Below, piece by piece: positions 1-8,183 of a DNA stretch of 64,000 bases; positions within the stretch are counted from its first letter, which is position 1, and the number at the start of each line of letters is the position of its first letter. The stretch lies in the NCBI GenBank assembly GCA_964552235.1, contig CAZKGO010000007.1:1-64000 (forward strand). The letters are read 5' to 3'. The stretch is from CAVTHK01 sp964552235. Its GTDB lineage: Bacteria; Spirochaetota; Spirochaetia; SZUA-6; CAVTHK01. Both the position numbers and the translations under genes were made by a program. Below the pieces are notes generated by a model that saw nothing but the letters and a program-made list of their open reading frames with translations, ran no database searches and was not told the DNA's origin.

Positions 1-1
1 C

Positions 2-97
2 GGCGACGTGAGCCCGACGACGGGCGTGATCATCGGCGGCGGCACGCACACGGTGAACGTCGCGGTCGACGTGGCGCGGGTGGTCGCGACCCCATGA
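2..97 (+). CDS. C-terminal end of an unidentified protein (cut by window edge)
   Basis: An open frame enters from the left edge and stops at TGA 95-97, giving the last 31 residues, which contain GVIIGGGTHTVNVAVDV. The glycine-rich, valine-rich tail does not let me name a family. It converges on the TonB receptor gene, with a REP-like hairpin between the two. The base composition matches the rest of the window. It could be non-coding, but the frame is open to the edge and ends just before the intergenic gap. Confidence 0.4.
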   Translation, partial: GDVSPTTGVIIGGGTHTVNVAVDVARVVATP

Positions 98-110
98 CGC
101 GTCGCCTGCG

Positions 111-134
111 GTAGGAGCGACCGCCCGGTCGCGA
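111..134 (+). repeat. REP-like palindrome with GTAG head
   Basis: GTAG is followed by a hairpin with arms GCGACC and GGTCGC around a four-base loop. It lies in the 134-bp gap between two convergent genes. This is the build of REP elements linked to RAYT transposases. Only one copy is visible in the window, so the repeat nature is inferred. It may also serve as a terminator. Confidence 0.35.
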
Positions 135-231
135 ATGGCCTGCAGCTCCTCCGGCGGCGTCCTCCGCGCCTCCCGCCTGCGCCGCCGCAGCCAGAAGCGA
201 TGCCGCCCAGCCAAAGCCTTCGCTCATCGCG

Positions 232-2193
232 TCAGTACCTGTAGGAGCCGCCCACGCGCCAGCTGCGTCCCGGCGCGGGGTAGTAGCCGTCCCAGTAGAC
301 GTAGGACACGTACCGCGTGTCCAGGAGGTTCTCGACTCCGGCGAACAGCTCGAGGCCTCCGGGCACGAAGCCCGGCCTCCACGTGGCCGACGCGGCGAGC
401 AGGAGGTAGTCCGGTACCTTGTCCTTGGTGTTGCCGTTGTCGCCTCCCTGGTAGCTTTCGCTGACGTAGCGGGCGTTTGCCGCCACCTGCAGGCCAGCGG
501 GCAGAACCAGCCGGACCCCGGCGAACGCCTCGTGGTTGGGCACCAGCGGCACCTCGTTGCCGTCGTTGGCGCCCTCGCGGAAGGTGGTGATCTGCGCCGT
601 GTAGCTCGCCGCCACCGCCAGCGGCCCGGCCTTCCACCACGCCTCGGCCTGGGCGCCGAGGTGGCGCGTGCGGTCGAGGTTCTCGTTGACGAACAGCGTG
701 TTGAGCGCGATCTCGTCGCTCATCTCCAGCCAGTAGCCGCTGGCTGCCACCCGCAGGCCCTGCAGCGGCACTGCGTCGAAGCCGACCTCGACGCCGGCGC
801 CGCTCTCCGGATCGAGATCCTCGAGGAACGTGTCGGGCCCGTAGCCGCTGTAGACCACCTGCTCGTCGACAAAGGGGTAGCGGTACACGCGGTCGGCCCG
901 GACATAGACCTTGGATTGCTCGCGGGGCAGCCACGCAGCGGACAGGCTGCCGGCAACGCCGTGGTGGGTCTTGCTGTCGTCGAGCGTCGAGCCGAGGGAG
1001 GCCTCGGCCGCGACGCGGGCCAGCTCGTAGCGGCCGCCGAGCTCGACTCTGAATCGCTCGGCAAACGTGAACGCCGCGTTGGCATAGCCGCCGGCCGAAA
1101 GCCGGCTCACCTCCACGTCAGCGGTCCGGGCGGTGCGGGCCTCATCGGTGTAGCGCTCGAGGGCGAGGCTGTCGCCCACCAGGTCGACGCCGCCGGTCGC
1201 CTCCACAGCCGCGAACGGCAGGTCCGCCCACAGGCGCACGCGCGGCGTCGCGCCGACGGTCTGGATGCCGACGTCGGTAAAGGTGGGAGTGAAATACGAG
1301 GGGAAGTCGTTCTCGACGGCCTTCCACCGGTAGAAGAGGTTCGCCCGCGCCTCGAGCGCCCGACCGGGCAGCGACTCGAACCCCAGGTCCACATCGAAGC
1401 TCCGGTCGACGACCGCGTCATCCGGGTTCGCCGCCTGCGTGGGGTCGTCCTCCCACTGGGCCTTCGTGAGGGCGCCGGGCAGCTGGGTTTCGGTCTGGTT
1501 GTAGGCGAGGCGCAGCGAGGCGGCGAGGCGGTCACCGATGTCGGCGTCCAGGCTTGCCCCGCCGCCGAGCGAGCTCCAGGCGGAGCGCTCGCGGTAACCC
1601 TCCGAAGCCGTGCGCTCTCCGCTCAGGGCGAAGCGCACCGGCCCGGCCGTGCCGCTGCCGCCCAGGCGCTGCTGGTTCAGGAGAAAGCTCCCGCCCATGG
1701 CGGACGCCGCGACCGAGACCTTTTCCGTGCCCTTCTTTGTGATGATGTTGATGACGCCGCCCACGGCGTGGTCGCCATAGAGGACGGTGGCCGGGCCGCG
1801 CAGGATCTCGACGCGCTCCACGTTCTCGACCGGCACCTGCAGCCAGTTCGCAGTCGCCATGTCGGGCCGGTTGACGCGCCGGCCGTCGACGAGGACCAGC
1901 ACGCGGCCGTGGGAGTTTTCGCCGAAGCCGCGCATCGCCGCTTCGGCGTTCGCCGGGCTGCCGGTGGTGCTGCGGAACGAGACTCCGGCCACGCGCTCGA
2001 GAGCGTCGACCAGCGTCGCTTCGCCCGAGGCGGTCAGCTCTTCGGCCGTGATGACGGTCACCGAGGCGGCAGCCTGCCCGGCGGGCTCTTCGATGCGGCT
2101 TGCGGTGACCACCACTTCGACGTCTGCGGGTTGAGCCGACAGGGCGGCCAGGGTGGCGACCGCAAGGATCGCGATGGCGCGATTCAGTTTCAT
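232..2193 (-). CDS. btuB: TonB-dependent outer-membrane receptor, BtuB-like (cobalamin/corrinoid uptake)
   Basis: The 653-residue product starts with a signal peptide (MKLNRAIAILAVATLAA), then a TonB-box-like stretch (VEVVVTASR, about residue 25). A plug domain follows, with LVDGRRVNRPD and the typical VERVEILRGPATVLYGDHAVGGVINIITKK. The rest is a 22-strand-type barrel ending in an aromatic residue (GGSYRY). Family knowledge says this imports a large ligand across the outer membrane with TonB-ExbBD energy. The ligand is inferred as cobalamin or another corrinoid because the mRNA leader is a cobalamin riboswitch. The ATG at 2193 has GGAGG upstream at the right distance. No btuFCD genes are adjacent, so the inner-membrane partner must lie elsewhere. 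It fits the corrinoid enzymes further along the window. Confidence 0.88.
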   Translation of the reverse strand: MKLNRAIAILAVATLAALSAQPADVEVVVTASRIEEPAGQAAASVTVITAEELTASGEATLVDALERVAGVSFRSTTGSPANAEAAMRGFGENSHGRVLVLVDGRRVNRPDMATANWLQVPVENVERVEILRGPATVLYGDHAVGGVINIITKKGTEKVSVAASAMGGSFLLNQQRLGGSGTAGPVRFALSGERTASEGYRERSAWSSLGGGASLDADIGDRLAASLRLAYNQTETQLPGALTKAQWEDDPTQAANPDDAVVDRSFDVDLGFESLPGRALEARANLFYRWKAVENDFPSYFTPTFTDVGIQTVGATPRVRLWADLPFAAVEATGGVDLVGDSLALERYTDEARTARTADVEVSRLSAGGYANAAFTFAERFRVELGGRYELARVAAEASLGSTLDDSKTHHGVAGSLSAAWLPREQSKVYVRADRVYRYPFVDEQVVYSGYGPDTFLEDLDPESGAGVEVGFDAVPLQGLRVAASGYWLEMSDEIALNTLFVNENLDRTRHLGAQAEAWWKAGPLAVAASYTAQITTFREGANDGNEVPLVPNHEAFAGVRLVLPAGLQVAANARYVSESYQGGDNGNTKDKVPDYLLLAASATWRPGFVPGGLELFAGVENLLDTRYVSYVYWDGYYPAPGRSWRVGGSYRY

Positions 2194-2210
2194 GGGTGGG
2201 TGCCTCCAAC

Positions 2211-2232
2211 AAAAAAGGCCCCGGATGGGGCC
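2211..2232 (-). terminator. Riboswitch expression platform: intrinsic terminator
   Basis: On the minus strand GGCCCC-ATCC-GGGGCC is followed by six T. It stands between the aptamer and the btuB ribosome binding site. The segment CATCCGG inside this hairpin is exactly complementary to CCGGATG at 2248-2254, with two more G-C pairs after one mismatch. Terminator and antiterminator are therefore mutually exclusive, which indicates transcriptional control by the upstream riboswitch. Confidence 0.85.
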
Positions 2233-2307
2233 TCGCAGGCGGGACCTCATCCGGCTCTTCCTTCGCGAAAGAGCGCCCGCGCCTGCTCGAGGCGCGGCAT
2301 CGATGAG

Positions 2308-2452
2308 ACTGGAAGGATCGTCTTCTGGCTTCCGGGCTCTCTACTCCCCGCGCCTTCCCGTCGCCTCGACAGTGGCGTTGCTGCGGGTTTCGCCCCGGTC
2401 ACAGCGGCGCGACCGCGTCCGACTTTCACGGACTTCCGTTTTCCTGTCCAGA
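2308..2452 (-). promoter_or_regulatory. Cobalamin riboswitch aptamer
   Basis: Read on the minus strand, the leader carries the conserved blocks of the AdoCbl aptamer in order. These are a purine-rich P3 region, CCGCTGTGACCGGGGCGAAA, CCCGCAGCAA-GCCACTG, GGGAAGGCG, and the B12-box-like GGAAGCCAGAAGAC. It lies in the 365-bp gap between the malic enzyme gene and btuB. The expected behaviour is to stop transcription of btuB when cobalamin is plentiful. The ligand call rests on motif recognition. The class (AdoCbl or hydroxocobalamin) cannot be told by eye. Confidence 0.92.
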
Positions 2453-2558
2453 ACGAGCTGTCACGTCCCCGCCTGGGCACCCCCTCTGATCACAAGAGTC
2501 GACCGATCCGAGCACGACGGCGGCAGGTTGTCAGCCCGCAGCCGCGGCCCCCGAGCGG

Positions 2559-3839
2559 TCACTGCCAATACTTCTTCATCCGCTCTCGCAGGCTGCGCGC
2601 GTAGCCGTCCCAGTCGGAGATCGGCTGGCGTGCGATGCCCTCCTTGACCGCCTCCCTGGCCACCGCCGTGGCTTCCCACTCGATCACCCTCGGATCGAAC
2701 GGCTTGGGAACGACGTAGGTCGGCCCGAAGCTGAAGTCCTTGTTGTCGTAGGCCCTCTTAACCTCCGGAGGAACCTTCTCCTTGGCCAGGGCTGCCAGAG
2801 CGCGCGCTGCGGCGATCTTCATCCCATCGGTGATGTCGGTGGCGCGCACATCCAGGGCTCCCCTGAAGATAAAGGGGAAGCCCAGCACGTTGTTGATCTG
2901 GTTCGGGAAGTCGCTCCGGCCGGTGGCCATGATCACGTCGGAGCGGGTCCGCATCGCCAGGTCGTAGGTGATCTCCGGGTCGGGGTTGGCCATGGCGAAT
3001 ACCACGGGGACCCGGTTCATGGACTTGAGCATGTCGGGAGTGACGACGTCCTTGGCCGAGACGCCGATGAACACGTCGGCCCCTTTCATCGCGTCGGCGA
3101 GCGTCCGTTGGCTGGTGTCGGCTGCGAACTCCTCCTTCTCGGGGTTGAGCTTGCCCGGCCGCCCCTTGTAGATGACCCCCTTGGTGTCGCACATCACCAG
3201 GTTCTGTTTCCTGACGCCCACCTGGACGAAGAGCCGCGCGCAGCTGATGCCGGCCGCTCCCGCGCCGTTGAACACGACCCGGACGTCGCCGATCCGTTTG
3301 CCGCTGATCTCCAGGGCGTTCATCAGCGCGGCGCTGCAGATGACAGCCGTTCCGTGCTGGTCGTCGTGAAAGATCGGGATGCTGGTGATGCGCTTGAGCT
3401 CGTTCTCGATGCGGAAGCACTCCGGCGCCTTGATGTCCTCGAGGTTGACGCCGCCAAAGGTCGGCTCCAGCAGCTTCACGACCTCGATGATCTTTTCCGG
3501 GTCCTCGCTGTCGATCTCGAGGTCGAACACGTCGACGTCAGCGAATCGCTTGAAGAGAACGCCCTTGCCCTCCATCACCGGCTTGCTCGCCAGGGCGCCG
3601 CGATTGCCGAGGCCGAGGATCGCCGTGCCGTTGGAGACCACCGCCACCAGGTTTCCGCGGCTGGTGTAGCGGTAGGCGTCTTCGGCCCGCTCGGCGATCT
3701 CCAGAACGGCCATGGCCACGCCCGGGGTGTAGGCCAGCGAGAGGTCCCGGGCGGTCTGGCACGGTTTCGTCGGCACGACCGACACTTTGCCCGGCCGCCC
3801 CTCTCCGTGGTAGCGGAGAGCTTCTTTCTTGAGATCCAT
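2559..3839 (-). CDS. maeB: NAD(P)-dependent malic enzyme, short bacterial type
   Basis: It converts malate to pyruvate and CO2 with reduction of NAD(P). The 426-residue protein contains the malic enzyme N-terminal domain (DLSLAYTPGVA, EGKGVLFKRFADVD, FGGVNLEDIKAPECF, IPIFHDDQHGTAVI) and the NAD-binding domain (VVFNGAGAAGISCARL, then AMANPDPEI and GRSDFPNQINNVLGFPFIFRGALD). It lacks the C-terminal phosphotransacetylase-like domain of long MaeB proteins. ATG 3839 has AGGGAG upstream and is preferred over GTG 3845. The gene sits 9 bp behind the type-2 dehydrogenase, so both probably form one operon working on malate. Oxaloacetate decarboxylation may be a side activity. Confidence 0.93.
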   Translation of the reverse strand: MDLKKEALRYHGEGRPGKVSVVPTKPCQTARDLSLAYTPGVAMAVLEIAERAEDAYRYTSRGNLVAVVSNGTAILGLGNRGALASKPVMEGKGVLFKRFADVDVFDLEIDSEDPEKIIEVVKLLEPTFGGVNLEDIKAPECFRIENELKRITSIPIFHDDQHGTAVICSAALMNALEISGKRIGDVRVVFNGAGAAGISCARLFVQVGVRKQNLVMCDTKGVIYKGRPGKLNPEKEEFAADTSQRTLADAMKGADVFIGVSAKDVVTPDMLKSMNRVPVVFAMANPDPEITYDLAMRTRSDVIMATGRSDFPNQINNVLGFPFIFRGALDVRATDITDGMKIAAARALAALAKEKVPPEVKRAYDNKDFSFGPTYVVPKPFDPRVIEWEATAVAREAVKEGIARQPISDWDGYARSLRERMKKYWQ

Positions 3840-3848
3840 GATCACTCC

Positions 3849-4961
3849 CTATTTCTCGAAGGCGAACCGGTACGGCAGCTTGAACTCGTCGCGGATCGCG
3901 ACGATCTCCTTCTGCAGAACCTTGTCCACCTTGGCGCCGCGGCTCTTGCGGAAGTTCCAGGCCTCCCACTCGCGCTCGCCCGCGGTGTAGATCCTTTCCT
4001 CCCCCGGCATCCGCCGCGACGCCCTCAGTTCGCGCATGATCGTCCCCGCGATCTTCTTGAACACCTCCAGCCCGAGGAACGCCTCGGTGTCGATGGCGAT
4101 GAAGAAATGCCCGAGGGGATAGGGGATCTTCTTGCCGTTCGCGTCGAAACCGAGCAGGTCCTTGAGGAACTTGCCGCCCTGCAGAGCGGCCGAGAGCACC
4201 TCGACGGCCGTGGCGTATCCGTAGCCCTTGTAGCCTGCGGTCTCTTCGCCGATGCCGCCGAGGGGGGCGAGCGCCGCGGTCCCCTTGACCAGGTCCTTGA
4301 GCACCTGCGGTGCGTCAGTCTTGGTCTTGCCGTCGCTGCCGATGACCCAGCCGGGGGGCAGGGCCTTGCCCAGTCGGGCATAGGTCTCGATCTTGCCGCG
4401 CTGGGTCACAGACGTCGCGCAGTCGAGCACGAACGGGAACTCCTCGTCGGTGGGAAAGCCGATGGTGAGCGGGTTGGTGCCGAGCATGTTCTCGACTCCA
4501 AAGGTGGGCGCGATCGACGGCCGCGCGTTGGTGCCCGTGATTCCGATCATCCCCGCCTCGATCGCCATCAGCGCGTAGTAGCCCGCGATCCCGTAGTGGG
4601 TGGTGTTGCGCGCCGCCACCATGCCCATGCCGAGCCGCTTTGCCTTGTCGATGGCCATCTGCATCGACTTCTTGCCCACCACCATGCCCATGCCGTTGTG
4701 CCCGTCCACGACAGCGGTCGTCGGACCGTCCTTGACCACCTCGAGGGTGGTCCTGGGGTTCAGGATGCCGTCCTTGATCCGGTCGATGTAGATGCTCTTG
4801 AACCTTCCGACGCCGTGGGAGTCGATGCCCCGCTTGTCTGACGTGATGAGCACGTCGGCGCACACCGCGGCGTCCTCCCGGGGCACGCCGATGGCAGTGA
4901 ACGCATCGACCATGAATTTCTCCAGCGTGTCGAAGTCGACCCACACGAAGTCATCGGACAT
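3849..4961 (-). CDS. Ldh2-family malate/L-lactate (2-hydroxyacid) dehydrogenase
   Basis: The 370-residue protein belongs to the type-2 malate/lactate dehydrogenase family (YlbC/ComC/AllD-like), an NAD(P)-dependent fold unrelated to classical MDH. Markers are RGIDSHGVGR near residue 45 (catalytic His), VDGHNGMGMVVG, the ARNTTHYGIAGYY segment and GTNPLTIGFPTDEE. The substrate within the family (malate, lactate, sulfolactate, ureidoglycolate) cannot be read from sequence. Its position directly before the malic enzyme makes malate the best guess. GAGGAG lies just before ATG 4961. A good sigma-70-type promoter is at 5009-5037. Confidence 0.88.
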   Translation of the reverse strand: MSDDFVWVDFDTLEKFMVDAFTAIGVPREDAAVCADVLITSDKRGIDSHGVGRFKSIYIDRIKDGILNPRTTLEVVKDGPTTAVVDGHNGMGMVVGKKSMQMAIDKAKRLGMGMVAARNTTHYGIAGYYALMAIEAGMIGITGTNARPSIAPTFGVENMLGTNPLTIGFPTDEEFPFVLDCATSVTQRGKIETYARLGKALPPGWVIGSDGKTKTDAPQVLKDLVKGTAALAPLGGIGEETAGYKGYGYATAVEVLSAALQGGKFLKDLLGFDANGKKIPYPLGHFFIAIDTEAFLGLEVFKKIAGTIMRELRASRRMPGEERIYTAGEREWEAWNFRKSRGAKVDKVLQKEIVAIRDEFKLPYRFAFEK

Positions 4962-5008
4962 TACGCGATCTCCTCTTGGCAGAACGCTCTGGGCGATTTG
5001 CGAATGCG

Positions 5009-5037
5009 ACTATTCCATGGACGGCTGCGTGTGTCAA
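5009..5037 (-). promoter_or_regulatory. Sigma-70-type promoter for the dehydrogenase/malic enzyme operon
   Basis: TTGACA, a 17-bp spacer and AATAGT on the minus strand, giving a predicted start near 5002 and a leader of about 40 nt with a GAGGAG site. The rest of the 383-bp gap up to the M48 gene (4962-5344) holds no open frame or RNA motif that I recognise. Confidence 0.65.
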
Positions 5038-5344
5038 CGCGCCCGCGTGTTCCGTGCACCTCTCGGGCCGCCCGCCTGCTGTTCGACGGCGACGTCCGGC
5101 AGTCGATCGGCGAGCGTCGGCGACCGCGGCTCGCGGCGCCGCCGCGAGTCGGCAACCCGCCCGAACGCCGCCCGATCAGGGCAGGCGGATGAGCCCGAGC
5201 AGAGAGTCAGAATGACACACCGGCGGTGGAGCTTCGGGCCACCTCGCCCCTGCCGGGCGGGAGCCCTCGAAGCGGCATCCTAACTCGTTCCTGATGAACA
5301 GGTTAAGCGAAGGCCCTGGGAACGGTTTGTGCTTATCTGTGGAC

Positions 5345-6223
5345 GTGAGAACGATCAGACTGCACAGGACGACTGCCGTCTCGAGGATGCTGAACGGCCT
5401 GCAGACCCTGTTTCTGCTGGGCCTGATGCTGGCCCTGGGGGTCACGCTCGGGCAAGCCCTGCTCGGTCCGACAGGGCTGCTGTTCGCAGCGGGGCTTGCG
5501 CTCCTCGCCCTGGCGTCCAGCTCGTCGACGGCTCCGCGTCTCGTGCTCGCCCTCTACCGCGCGCGGCCCATCCCGGCGACCGAGGCCCCCGACCTCTACT
5601 GGATCACCGCCGAGCTGGCCCGCCGCGCCGAGCTGCCCGCGGTGCCGCGGCTGTACCTGAGCCCGCACCGGGCGGCCAACGCCGCGAGCATCGGCAGGCC
5701 GTCGCAGCCGATCCTGGTCCTCACGCGGGGTCTTCTCGCCCGCCTGAGCGGGCGCGAGCTCTCCGGCGTCATCGCGCACGAGATAGCCCACATCCGCAAC
5801 CGCGATCTCTGGATCCTTGGCCTTGCGGACTCGATCCAGCGCCTCACGCGCAGCCTGGCGACCTTCGGACTCGTGCTGCTGTTCCTCAACCTGCCGCTGC
5901 TCGCTCTCGGCTTCGCCGTGCTGCCTCCTGGGCTCATCCTGCTGCTGCTCCTGGCTCCGGCGGCCAGCCTGCTGCTGCAGCTCGCCCTCTCGCGCACCCG
6001 CGAGCTGGAGGCTGATCGCACGGCCGCCGAGCTCACCGCGGACCCGCGCGGCCTCGCGTCGGCCCTCGCGTCGCTGGAGAGGCCGCAGCCCGGCTTGTGG
6101 CAGCTGGTTCTGCCCCGCGAGAGCGACGGCGGGCTGTGGCGCACCCATCCGCCGGCCGAGCAGCGCATCCGGCGCCTGCTCGCCCTCGAGGGCGAGCTTT
6201 CCGGGGCCCGCCGCGCCGCCTGA
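5345..6223 (+). CDS. M48-family membrane zinc metalloprotease (HtpX-like)
   Basis: The protein carries two N-terminal membrane segments (about residues 18-60), then LSGRELSGVIAHEIAHIRNRDL with the HExxH zinc motif. Two further hydrophobic segments and the ELEADRTAAEL stretch supply the third ligand Glu. This is the HtpX plan: an inner-membrane protease that trims misfolded membrane proteins, usually about 285 residues, here 292. The start is uncertain. GTG 5345 lies 6 nt after a TTATCT -10-like box and is consistent with the leaderless pattern elsewhere. ATG 5387 would also leave the first membrane helix intact, and ATG 5294 is less likely. FtsH, its usual functional partner, is encoded at 49878. 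Confidence 0.8.
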   Translation: MRTIRLHRTTAVSRMLNGLQTLFLLGLMLALGVTLGQALLGPTGLLFAAGLALLALASSSSTAPRLVLALYRARPIPATEAPDLYWITAELARRAELPAVPRLYLSPHRAANAASIGRPSQPILVLTRGLLARLSGRELSGVIAHEIAHIRNRDLWILGLADSIQRLTRSLATFGLVLLFLNLPLLALGFAVLPPGLILLLLLAPAASLLLQLALSRTRELEADRTAAELTADPRGLASALASLERPQPGLWQLVLPRESDGGLWRTHPPAEQRIRRLLALEGELSGARRAA

Positions 6224-6260
6224 GCTGCGGCCTCGGCGCAGGTTCTCGCAGGCGGCGCGA

Positions 6261-6305
6261 TTGACAGGGGCGTGCGCCGGCGCCATAATCGCGAACGTTG
6301 TTCGC
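6261..6305 (+). promoter_or_regulatory. Promoter and candidate IclR operator
   Basis: TTGACA (6261-6266), a 17-bp spacer and CATAAT (6284-6289) form one of the best promoters in the window. GCGAACGTTGTTCGC at 6291-6305 is an interrupted palindrome with 6-bp arms, and it covers the predicted transcription start. A repressor bound there would block the promoter, so autoregulation by the IclR protein that follows is likely. That role is inferred. Confidence 0.65.
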
Positions 6306-6324
6306 ACTCGGGAATGGGGGCTGC

Positions 6325-7074
6325 GTGGTACGGACCGTCGGCAGGGCGATCGAGATCCTCGAGCTGATCACCGGACGCGGACCGCTGGGCGTGAGCGAGA
6401 TCAGCCGCATCCTGCGCGTGCCCAAGAGCAGCGCCCACAACATCCTCGAGACCCTCGTGGCCGGCCGCCTGCTGGAAAAGGAAACCGAGCGCAGCCTCTA
6501 CCACCTGGGCAGCAAGCTCATCGAGTTCGGCAACCGGGCGCAGCAGAACCTGGCGATCCAGAGGATCGCGCGGCCGTTCCTCAAGGCGCTCAACGAGCGG
6601 CTCGACGACACGGTGCACCTGACGATCCTGGATCACGACGAGGTGCTGTACGTCGACTGCATCGAGAGCCGCAAGCCTCTGCGCATGCACTCCGTGATCG
6701 GGGTGCGAGCGCCGCTGTACTGCACGGCCGTCGGCAAGGCGATCATGGCGCACCTGGAGCCCGCGGAGGTGGACCGGATCGTGAGGGCGCGGGGGCTCGC
6801 CGCCTTTACCCCGACCACGATCACGACGCGCCGGGCCCTGGACGAGGAGCTGGAAAAGACGCGCAGGCGCGGCTACGCCGTCGACAACATGGAGCACGAG
6901 GAGCTGCTGCGCTGCGTCGGGGCGCCGATCCGCGACCACACCGGCGCGGTGATCGGCGCCATCAGCGTGGCCGGCCCCTCGCAGCGGATCACCTTGCGGA
7001 GCGCCGCGCAGATCGCCCCCCTGGTGATGGAGGCCGCGGCCTCGATCTCGGCGGGTCTCGGCTGTCGTGGCTGA
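6325..7074 (+). CDS. IclR-family transcriptional regulator
   Basis: The N-terminal winged helix-turn-helix (VGRAIEILELI, then LGVSEISRILRVPKSSAHNILETL) is followed by the effector-binding domain (HSVIGVRAPLYCTAVGKAIMAHL, RGYAVDNMEHEELLRCVGAPI and GAISVAGPSQRI). The length of 249 residues is normal. GTG 6325 is preferred because of the GGGGG upstream and because the family starts just before the HTH. TTG 6298, only 8 nt from the -10 box, would add nine residues and is an alternative. The last 8 bp overlap the next gene, so it should be co-translated with the UroD-family protein, which it probably controls. Confidence 0.9.
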   Translation: MVRTVGRAIEILELITGRGPLGVSEISRILRVPKSSAHNILETLVAGRLLEKETERSLYHLGSKLIEFGNRAQQNLAIQRIARPFLKALNERLDDTVHLTILDHDEVLYVDCIESRKPLRMHSVIGVRAPLYCTAVGKAIMAHLEPAEVDRIVRARGLAAFTPTTITTRRALDEELEKTRRRGYAVDNMEHEELLRCVGAPIRDHTGAVIGAISVAGPSQRITLRSAAQIAPLVMEAAASISAGLGCRG

Positions 7075-8173
7075 CTACCGGCTGCGCAACCACATCCCGA
7101 TCTCGGGGCCGGCCACGCGCGAGCCTGCGACCGGCGACGAGCCGTTCCTGCGCGTGTCCCTCGGCTTCACGCCGCGCTGGTACAACAGCCGGCTCGGCAT
7201 CGACTTTGGCGAACGCTGGCACCTGGACCCGGGCATCCGCTACGAGACGCTGCTGGCGGCCAAGGAGCACCTGCACCGCTGCTTCCCCCAGGTTCCCTAC
7301 TTCACCCCCGTCTTCCGCCAGGGCATCGAGCCGACGTGCGCCACGATCTCGGCGGTGCACGGGATCATGCTCATCCCCATGCTCTACGGCCTGGAGCCGG
7401 CCTACCGCAGCGACGGCTGGCCGGACGCGGCGGGCGGGAGGCACATCGGCCGCGATCGCCTGGAGAGCCTGCAGCCGATCGTCCCCGCCTCGCAGCCGGT
7501 GGTGCGCCAGCTCTTCGAGCAGATGCAAGAGATCGAGCGCCGCTGGGGCATGATCCACGGCTACCTGAACTACCAGGGGATCCTCAACGTGGCCGTCAAG
7601 GTCAGGGGCCAGGAGATCTTTCTCGACATGATCGACGATCCCGAGTGGGCCAGGCGCTTCTTCGCCCACATCGCCCGCACGATCGGCGACACCTCGAAGC
7701 TCGTGCAGGCGCGGCAGCGGCGCAGCGGGTTCGCCGTCGACCTGCTATCGATGAGCAACTGCGTGATGAACATGGTGAGCCCGCAGCAGTACCGCGATTT
7801 CGTCCTGCCGCTCGACCGGGCGCTGTCGCTGGAGTACGAGCGCTTCGGCATCCATACCTGCAACTGGGACGCCACGCCCTACCTCGAGCCGCTGCGCTCG
7901 ATCGAGAAGATGGGCTACCTCGACACCGGCATGATGGCCGACCTGGGTCGCATCCGCAGGATGTTCCCCGACACCCGGCGCGCGATCATGTACGGCCCGG
8001 TCGACCTCGAGCAGAAGAGCCTGCCGCAGATCAGGGCAGACATGGAGAGGATCGCGCGCGAGTACGCCCCGTGCGACATCGTCATGGCCGACGTCGAGGC
8101 GACGACCCCCGACGAACGCGTGCGCGACTTTCTCGACCTCGCCGATGCCGTTTCGCGCGCGGCCGCGCCCTGA
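7067..8173 (+). CDS. UroD/MtaA-family protein (putative corrinoid methyltransferase)
   Basis: The 368-residue product belongs to the uroporphyrinogen decarboxylase superfamily (COG0407), which includes the MtaA/MtbA/CmuA methyl-corrinoid:CoM-type transferases. It has GIHTCNWDATPYLEPLRSI, matching the H-x-C zinc pair of methyltransferases, and a later Cys (APCDIVMADVEATTP) that could be the third ligand. The true heme enzyme would have a different active site and sits in heme operons, which is not the case here. It starts at GTG 7067 inside the end of the IclR gene. Substrate is unknown. A role in moving methyl groups to or from a corrinoid protein is inferred from family and from RACo at 21470. 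Confidence 0.8.
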   Translation: MADYRLRNHIPISGPATREPATGDEPFLRVSLGFTPRWYNSRLGIDFGERWHLDPGIRYETLLAAKEHLHRCFPQVPYFTPVFRQGIEPTCATISAVHGIMLIPMLYGLEPAYRSDGWPDAAGGRHIGRDRLESLQPIVPASQPVVRQLFEQMQEIERRWGMIHGYLNYQGILNVAVKVRGQEIFLDMIDDPEWARRFFAHIARTIGDTSKLVQARQRRSGFAVDLLSMSNCVMNMVSPQQYRDFVLPLDRALSLEYERFGIHTCNWDATPYLEPLRSIEKMGYLDTGMMADLGRIRRMFPDTRRAIMYGPVDLEQKSLPQIRADMERIAREYAPCDIVMADVEATTPDERVRDFLDLADAVSRAAAP

Positions 8174-8183
8174 GGCGGCCGGC

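Noticed and set aside
532..2604. Plus-strand frame opposite the TonB receptor
   Set aside because: Low-complexity composition; the receptor reading has signal peptide, plug and barrel features plus a riboswitch.
4962..5344. Possible small gene or relic between the dehydrogenase and M48 genes
   Set aside because: Frames in both directions lack start signals and recognisable motifs; only the dehydrogenase promoter could be supported.
7067..8173. Heme biosynthesis uroporphyrinogen decarboxylase (hemE)
   Set aside because: It has the H-x-C pattern of methyltransferases, is coupled to an IclR regulator and has no heme genes nearby.
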